Part shown: positions 29,974 to 35,044 of the stretch, piece after piece
Layout: each line of letters opens with the position of its first letter
Position numbering within the stretch: position 1 is the first letter of the stretch
NCBI GenBank assembly: GCA_905205065.1
Contig: CAJLCI010000026.1
Location: 1 to 35,044, forward strand
Direction of reading: 5' to 3'
Origin: an uncultured Eubacteriales bacterium
GTDB taxonomy: Bacteria > Bacillota > Clostridia > Oscillospirales > CAG-272
Length of the DNA: 35,044 bases
Notes under the pieces: generated by a model
The model's database searches: none
Seen by the model: only the letters and a program-made list of their open reading frames with translations
What the model was told of the DNA's origin: nothing
Made by a program: the position numbers and the translations under genes

Positions 29974-31275
29974 ATTAACAAGGGGCTTATTAACAGAAAA
30001 CTTTTTAAATTTATTGACGCTTGTCCGACTCCGTTCCATTCAGCTGAATACATCGGCGGACTTTTGCGCAACGCCGGCTTCACTGAGCTTCGGGAAAATG
30101 AAGAATGGAAGCTCGTGGGAGGATGCGGATATTATACCGTACGCGGAGGATCGTCGCTGACAGCTTTTCGCATGCCGGAGAGGGAATACACCGGGTTTAT
30201 GATAACAGCGTCACATTGCGACAGCCCATGTATAAAAATAAAAGAAAATGCCGAAATACCGGACGGATTTACAGTGAGGCTTTCATCGGAAGTCTATGGC
30301 GGAATGCTCTGTTCATCCTGGCTTGACAGGCCGTTATCTGTTGCCGGCCGAATTATTGTGAAAACAGGGAATCGGCTGTCTCCGAGGACGGTTCGGCTTC
30401 CCGGTGTTCAGGCAATAATTCCCAATGTCGCAATACATATGAATAGAAACGCAAATGATGGCACAAAGTACAGCGCATCTGTTGATATGATTCCTCTTTA
30501 CCGGTGCGATGACGGAAAAAAGGATTTGCTTTCCGCGGTGGCGTCTGAGGCGGGAACTGAAAAGGACGATATTCTTTCATCGGAGCTTATGTTGTTTAAT
30601 CCGGAATCCGGAGTGGAATGGAATGGTTTTATCTCCGCTCCGCGACTTGATGATCTTCAGTGCGTTTATGCGTCGCTTTCCGCTTTTCTGCGTGCCGGAG
30701 AAAGCGGAAGCATACCTGTATTTACTGTATTTGACAATGAGGAGATCGGAAGTCAGACCATGCAGGGTGCAGGATCTACATTTTTATATGATGTTCTCGG
30801 ACGGATTGTGAACTCATCAGGCGGCGACCATGCGGCGTACTGCCGCCTTCTTGCCGGAAGCTGTATTGTGTCCTGTGACAACGCCCACGCGGTTCATCCG
30901 AATCACACTGAATACAGGGATCCGAATCATTGTGTGTATATGAACGGCGGAGTTGTAATAAAATACAATTCGAATAAAAGATATACTACAGATTCGTTGT
31001 CGGAAGCATTTTTCCGTCTTATCTGCGGAGAGGCCGGAGTCCCTGTCCAGCTGTATGCCAATCGTGCTGATATGGTGGGAGGTTCTACTCTCGGCTGCAT
31101 TGCAAATACTAAGGTGTCAGTGAATACGGTGGATGTCGGGCTTGCTCAGCTTGCAATGCATTCCGCAATGGAGACCGCGGGGGCTGATGATACAGAGTAT
31201 CTTGAGCGCGCTTTAAAAGTTTTTTATGAAAAGACGGTTTGTCCGGACGGCGACGGCTCGTACAGACTGATTTAA
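29974..31275 (+). CDS. M18-family aminopeptidase, apparent ATT start
   Basis: 433 residues from ATT 29974, the normal length for bacterial M18 metallo-aminopeptidases. Seen are LFKFIDACPTPFHS near the N-terminus, the zinc ligand region TASHCDSP, FDNEEIGSQTMQGAGS with the catalytic/metal Glu pair, SCDNAHAVHPNH and DMVGGSTLG. The frame is open upstream to 29776, but that part lacks family similarity. The SD GAAAGG ends at 29960, and the codon 13 nt later is ATT, giving MNKGLINRKLFKFIDA, a family-like N-terminus. In-frame ATG 29953 overlaps the SD and ATG 29962 is 1 nt from it. Cytoplasmic peptidase, co-transcribed with the YbaK-type gene 28 bp downstream. Confidence 0.9.
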   Translation: MNKGLINRKLFKFIDACPTPFHSAEYIGGLLRNAGFTELRENEEWKLVGGCGYYTVRGGSSLTAFRMPEREYTGFMITASHCDSPCIKIKENAEIPDGFTVRLSSEVYGGMLCSSWLDRPLSVAGRIIVKTGNRLSPRTVRLPGVQAIIPNVAIHMNRNANDGTKYSASVDMIPLYRCDDGKKDLLSAVASEAGTEKDDILSSELMLFNPESGVEWNGFISAPRLDDLQCVYASLSAFLRAGESGSIPVFTVFDNEEIGSQTMQGAGSTFLYDVLGRIVNSSGGDHAAYCRLLAGSCIVSCDNAHAVHPNHTEYRDPNHCVYMNGGVVIKYNSNKRYTTDSLSEAFFRLICGEAGVPVQLYANRADMVGGSTLGCIANTKVSVNTVDVGLAQLAMHSAMETAGADDTEYLERALKVFYEKTVCPDGDGSYRLI

Positions 31276-31303
31276 TATTGATGTGAAAGGCATGGCTTTG
31301 CAG

Positions 31304-31780
31304 ATGGATTTTAAGACAAATGTAATGCGGATAATAGAGAGTAAAAAAATATCTTATACACCATATGATTATTCGTCAACAGATGCGCTGAGCGCATCTG
31401 AGGTTGCCGCCGTTTTGGGGCAGAAACCGGAGCGCGTATTCAAAACGCTTGTTACGGCGGGAAAATCCGGAGAGCACTATGTTTTTATGCTTCCGGCAGA
31501 TGAAGAGCTCGACTTGAAAAAGGCCGCCAGAGCGGTTGGAGAAAAATCGGTTGAAATGCTGAAATCAAAAGAGCTTCTGCCTCTCACAGGATATATCCAC
31601 GGCGGATGTTCTCCTATAGGAATGAAAAAGTTTTTTCGGACTACCGTACATGAATCCGCAAAAAAATACGGCACGATATTTTTCAGCGCCGGAAAAATAG
31701 GATATCAGGTGGAAATGAATCCGCTTGACCTTGAAAAAATTATCAGGCTTCACTATTCGGACATTATTGTAAACGCCTAA
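31304..31780 (+). CDS. ybaK: Cys-tRNA(Pro)/Cys-tRNA(Cys) deacylase, YbaK type
   Basis: About 158 residues. KTNVMRIIE at the N-terminus, VFKTLVTAG with the conserved Lys, the glycine loop TGYIHGGCSPIGMKK and GKIGYQVEMNPLDL match YbaK, which clears mischarged Cys-tRNA(Pro). I start it at ATG 31304: GAAAGG ends at 31290, 13 nt upstream. The GTG at 31283 precedes the SD, and ATG 31292 is 1 nt from it. Second gene of an operon with the M18 peptidase. It is only distantly like the other YbaK-domain protein at 29091-29573, so the two probably clear different tRNA mischarging errors. Confidence 0.88.
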   Translation: MDFKTNVMRIIESKKISYTPYDYSSTDALSASEVAAVLGQKPERVFKTLVTAGKSGEHYVFMLPADEELDLKKAARAVGEKSVEMLKSKELLPLTGYIHGGCSPIGMKKFFRTTVHESAKKYGTIFFSAGKIGYQVEMNPLDLEKIIRLHYSDIIVNA

Positions 31781-31878
31781 TTTTCATATGCTATGAAATA
31801 ACATTATCAAGAATTATGATTATTTTACCTTTTGGGGAAAATAAATCTCGTAAGGCTATTTCTTTTTTTTCAATTGTA

Positions 31879-31887
31879 TGGTATAAT
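31879..31887 (+). promoter_or_regulatory. Candidate extended -10 promoter for purB
   Basis: TGGTATAAT forms an extended -10 element (TGn upstream of TATAAT at 31882-31887). The -35 region is poor (TTTCTT). The leader would be about 120 nt and contain a GCATGT/ACATGC hairpin (31901-31906 with 31925-31930) and a tandem duplication of GCTGTATAATT (31955-31976). No purine riboswitch consensus was recognised. Confidence 0.5.
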
Positions 31888-32016
31888 ATAATTTGTTAAT
31901 GCATGTTATAGTTTTGATATTCTGACATGCGTATCTTATAGCTGTTCGTTTGTCGCTGTATAATTGCTGTATAATTAATGATGATATTCAGAACGTGAAA
32001 GGAATGGTCATATTTA

Positions 32017-33447
32017 ATGAGCATGGTTTATGAAAATCCCCTTTGTACGAGATATTCGGGTCCGGAGATGAAAAAAATATTTTCTCCTGACACAAAATTT
32101 CAGACATGGAGAAAGCTATGGATAGCTCTTGCCGAAAGCGAGAGAGAGCTGGGGCTTGACATCACTGAAGAACAGATTGAAGAAATGAAGGCGCATGTCA
32201 GTGATATAGATTATGAGCGTGCCGCGATGTATGAGCATGAGGTAAGACATGACGTTATGGCGCATGTGAAGACCTTCGGAGACTGCTGCCCAAAGGCCAA
32301 GGGTATAATTCACCTTGGCGCCACTTCCTGCTACGTGGGAGACAATACAGATATAATAGTAATGCGAGACGCTCTTCGTTTGATTCGGAAGCTACTTGTC
32401 AATTGTATTGCGGCAGTAGCGGAATTTGCTGATAAATACAAGGATCTGCCGACGCTTGCCTATACGCATTTTCAGGCCGCTCAGCCAACTACGCTTGGAA
32501 AGCGTGCCACGCTTTGGCTTCAGGACCTGATTTTTGATCTGGAAGAGCTTGACTTCCAGATGTCGCGTTTAAAACTTCTTGGCTGCAAGGGAACTACAGG
32601 TACTGCCGCAAGCTTTTATGAGCTTTTTGACGGCGATACCGATAAGGTTCAGAAGCTTGAAAAACTCATTGCCGAAAAAATGGGATTTGAAAGCTGCTAC
32701 TATGTCTCAGGACAAACATACTCGCGCAAAGTCGATTATAATGTTATGACCGTGCTTTGCTCAATTGCCCAGAGCGCCGCAAAGTTTTCAAATGACATAC
32801 GTCTTTTGTCGCATCTTAAGGAGTTCGACGAGCCTTTTGAAGCGGGACAGATCGGATCATCTGCGATGGCGTACAAGAGAAATCCGATGAGGAGTGAGCG
32901 GATTGCTTCTCTTGCCCGTTATATAATGGTAGATTCGTTGAATCCCGCTGTAACGGCCGCAACACAGTGGTTTGAAAGAACGCTTGACGATTCGGCAAAT
33001 AAGAGAATATCAATTCCGGAGGCGTTTCTTGCTGCCGATGCGATTCTCTCCCTATATATAAATATAATTTCCGGCGGTACGGTGTATCCGAATATGATGA
33101 AGCGTCATCTTGACGAAGAAATTCCTTTTATGGCGACCGAGAATATACTTATGTACTGTGTTAAAAAGGGCGGGGACAGACAGGAGCTTCATGAGGCGAT
33201 CCGCCGTCATTCCGTGGCGACGACAAAAATGATAAAGCTTTCGGGCGAAAAGAATGATCTTTTTGACCGTATTCTTTCTGATCCGATTTTCGGCCTTACA
33301 GCCGATGAGCTTGCTTCTCTATCCGATCCTAAGCTGTTTACAGGCTGCGCGCCGAAACAGACGTCGGATTTTTTGAGGGACTGCGTTAAGCCCATTCTTG
33401 ATGAAAACAGGCAGGAACTCGGCATAGAGGTCAGTATAAACGTATAA
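32017..33447 (+). CDS. purB: Adenylosuccinate lyase
   Basis: Catalyses two fumarate-releasing steps of purine synthesis (SAICAR to AICAR, and adenylosuccinate to AMP). 476 residues, the normal length. Fumarase/aspartase superfamily motifs: LGATSCYVGDNTD, the catalytic His region AYTHFQAAQPTT, and the signature loop GSSAMAYKRNPMRSERI. GAAAGG ends 14 nt before the ATG at 32017. It is followed on the same strand by purA after 200 bp, so both AMP-branch enzymes are adjacent. Confidence 0.97.
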   Translation: MSMVYENPLCTRYSGPEMKKIFSPDTKFQTWRKLWIALAESERELGLDITEEQIEEMKAHVSDIDYERAAMYEHEVRHDVMAHVKTFGDCCPKAKGIIHLGATSCYVGDNTDIIVMRDALRLIRKLLVNCIAAVAEFADKYKDLPTLAYTHFQAAQPTTLGKRATLWLQDLIFDLEELDFQMSRLKLLGCKGTTGTAASFYELFDGDTDKVQKLEKLIAEKMGFESCYYVSGQTYSRKVDYNVMTVLCSIAQSAAKFSNDIRLLSHLKEFDEPFEAGQIGSSAMAYKRNPMRSERIASLARYIMVDSLNPAVTAATQWFERTLDDSANKRISIPEAFLAADAILSLYINIISGGTVYPNMMKRHLDEEIPFMATENILMYCVKKGGDRQELHEAIRRHSVATTKMIKLSGEKNDLFDRILSDPIFGLTADELASLSDPKLFTGCAPKQTSDFLRDCVKPILDENRQELGIEVSINV

Positions 33448-33456
33448 ATTTAAATA

Positions 33457-33489
33457 GTGCCGGGCAATTGATATTTGGCCTTCCGGCAC
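33457..33489 (+). other. Hairpin after purB
   Basis: GTGCCGG (33457-33463) pairs with CCGGCAC (33483-33489) over a 19-nt loop just past the purB stop. There is no T tract, so it may be a weak terminator or an mRNA-stabilising structure. The rest of the 200-bp purB-purA gap holds further GC-rich complementary segments (about 33511-33575) and no gene. Confidence 0.4.
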
Positions 33490-33647
33490 AGGTCTTTGAA
33501 TGGCGCAAATGAGGCGGCGTCTCTTTATTTTTTGCGGATGTGCAGTTTGCCGCCGTAATAAACGCGGCGCCGACTGAAATTACCGTGAATTCATCATTTC
33601 TGTGATTTAAATAAAATTAAGTTAATGCGAAAGGAATTGTCGTAACA

Positions 33648-34922
33648 ATGATTACATCTATTACAGGTATAAACTGGGGAGACGAAGGCAAGGGACGCAT
33701 GGTTGACCTTCTCAGTGAAAATTATGATATTGTCGTCCGTTATCAGGGAGGGAACAACGCCGGACATACGGTTGTAAATGATAAAGGAAAGTTTATACTC
33801 AACCTCCTTCCGTCCGGAATTCTCAGAGATAATACCGTCAATGTTATGGGACCAGGGATGGTTATCGATGTAGAACATCTGTACGGCGAGGTTGAGAAGC
33901 TACGGGAGGCAGGCATAAACATTACTCCGGACAATCTCAAAATCAGTGACCGTGCGGTAATTTGCATGCCTTATCATAAGATGCTTGACTGTCTGGAGGA
34001 GGACAGGCTCGGAGATGCAAAATTCGGTTCAACAAGACGCGGAATTGCTCCGGTTTATGCTGACCGTTTTATGAAAAAAGCATTTCGTATGGGCGAGCTT
34101 CTTCATATGGACTCTGTCAAGTTGAAAATGCCGGGAATTCTGGAATGGAAAAATCTGACCGTTGAAAAGGGATACGGCGCAGAGGCGCTTAAGAGCGAGG
34201 ATATGATTGCATGGCTTGAAAAGTACGGTCTTGCTTTTAAGGATTATATTTGTGATACTACAGAATACCTTACGTCTGAAATCAAAGCCGGAAAGTCGCT
34301 GATGTTTGAGGCTCAGCTCGGAGCTTTGCGTGATATAGATTTCGGTATAATTCCATACACGTCATCATCCTATACTATTTCCGCCTATGCTCCCATCGGA
34401 GCGGGAATACCATCTCAGAAAATCGATAAGGCAATCGGTATTATGAAGGCTTATTCGAGTTGCGTAGGAGAAGGACCGTTTACCTGTGAGCTTTTTGGAG
34501 ACGAAGCTAAGGCTCTGCGCGACGCGGGAGGCGAGTACGGTGCTGCGACAGGAAGACCGAGACGTGTCGGCGGGTTTGATGTGCCTGCCTCCAGATACGG
34601 AATTATGATGCAGGGAGCGGATGAGATCGCGCTTACAAAGCTTGACGTGCTTTCTTATGCAGACAGGATTCCTGTGTGCGTGAAATATAATATAAACGGT
34701 ATTCTGACCGATCGTTTTCCGATGGGCGACGATTTGAACTGCGCCAGACCGGTTTACGAATATCTTGACGGCTGGAAATGCGATATAACCGGATGCAGAA
34801 GCTTTTCAGAGCTTCCCGTAAACGCTCAGAAATATATAAAATATATTGAGGAAAAAACGGAATGCAATATTACGTACGTTTCGGTCGGCGCCGGACGTGA
34901 CGAATATTTTGTAATGGACTGA
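33648..34922 (+). CDS. purA: Adenylosuccinate synthetase
   Basis: Converts IMP and aspartate to adenylosuccinate using GTP. 424 residues, normal for the family. The GTP-binding N-terminal motif GDEGKGR with catalytic Asp, YQGGNNAGHTVV, the RGIAPVYADR segment, and ATGRPRRVGGFD near the C-terminal third are all present. GAAAGG ends at 33634, exactly 13 nt before the ATG. No terminator with a convincing stem is seen in the remaining 120 bp of the window. Confidence 0.97.
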   Translation: MITSITGINWGDEGKGRMVDLLSENYDIVVRYQGGNNAGHTVVNDKGKFILNLLPSGILRDNTVNVMGPGMVIDVEHLYGEVEKLREAGINITPDNLKISDRAVICMPYHKMLDCLEEDRLGDAKFGSTRRGIAPVYADRFMKKAFRMGELLHMDSVKLKMPGILEWKNLTVEKGYGAEALKSEDMIAWLEKYGLAFKDYICDTTEYLTSEIKAGKSLMFEAQLGALRDIDFGIIPYTSSSYTISAYAPIGAGIPSQKIDKAIGIMKAYSSCVGEGPFTCELFGDEAKALRDAGGEYGAATGRPRRVGGFDVPASRYGIMMQGADEIALTKLDVLSYADRIPVCVKYNINGILTDRFPMGDDLNCARPVYEYLDGWKCDITGCRSFSELPVNAQKYIKYIEEKTECNITYVSVGAGRDEYFVMD

Positions 34923-34977
34923 AACAACAGCTTATAGTATGTTATATATTATATAAACGTTATTATAGTATATAGAT

Positions 34978-35026
34978 AATATATTAAGGAAATATATTAA
35001 TGTAATATATTAACGGTAATATATAA
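34978..35026 (+). repeat. Four AATATATTA-type repeats at 13-14 bp period
   Basis: AATATATTA occurs at 34978-34986, 34991-34999 and 35004-35012, with a one-mismatch copy at 35018-35026, inside very AT-rich DNA just after purA. Confidence 0.6.
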
Positions 35027-35044
35027 ACGGTGTTCAGGCCAGAG

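Noticed and set aside
31901..31976. Riboswitch before purB
   Set aside because: Only a 6-bp hairpin and an 11-bp tandem duplication are present; no conserved purine-binding core was recognised.

Overview
The window looks like about 35 kb of a gut-type Clostridia chromosome (Oscillospiraceae/Ruminococcaceae-like; this assignment is inference). It has moderate GC with AT-rich intergenic DNA, purine-rich Shine-Dalgarno (SD) sequences, RNase J together with RNase R, sigma-A-type promoters (TTGACA-17-TATAAT), a clostridial-type conjugative-element fragment and a glycoside-utilisation locus. No rRNA, tRNA, CRISPR array or complete insertion sequence was found.

Layout. (1) 1-479: end of an integrated mobile element abutting the 3' end of guaA. 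It carries a truncated small accessory ORF, a ParB-like fragment, direct repeats and a GAGTGGGA-type attachment core. (2) 468-4270, minus strand: guaA (GMP synthase) with a long leader, then rnj (RNase J). (3) 4911-9289: small hypothetical proteins, a nucleotidyltransferase fused to a degenerate phosphohexomutase domain, a DUF1934-like protein and a small membrane protein. (4) 9496-13184, minus strand: M16-type peptidase and RNase R as an overlapping operon with a consensus promoter. (5) 13523-26527, plus strand: glycan locus with a GH3 enzyme, an RbsA-type ABC importer (ATPase, two permeases, lipoprotein), an esterase, a GH78 alpha-L-rhamnosidase, an NAD(P)-binding protein and a beta-phosphoglucomutase-like HAD protein. 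(6) 26635-26958: strong hairpin and a 16/32-bp tandem repeat array. (7) 26992-29573, minus strand: GH36 alpha-galactosidase-like enzyme and a YbaK-type deacylase. (8) 29974-31780, plus strand: M18 aminopeptidase and a second YbaK-type deacylase. (9) 32017-34922: purB and purA.

How the genes work together. guaA, purB and purA are the GMP and AMP branch enzymes of purine synthesis. The glycan locus reads as import of an intact, possibly acylated, rhamnose-containing glycoside by a lipoprotein-dependent ABC transporter. De-esterification and hydrolysis would then occur in the cytoplasm, because none of the enzymes shows a signal peptide. No transcription regulator and no rhamnose catabolic genes are present in the window.

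Most notable observations: two genes (pgmB-like at 25880 and the M18 peptidase at 29974) appear to start at ATT codons. A recurrent GAAAGG(A/C)(A/G)TG motif sits 11-14 nt before about half of the starts. A 16-bp/32-bp repeat array lies between two glycosidase transcription units. A GC-rich, mutually complementary segment lies inside the ABC operon, and its first 10 bases recur at the right edge of the window.
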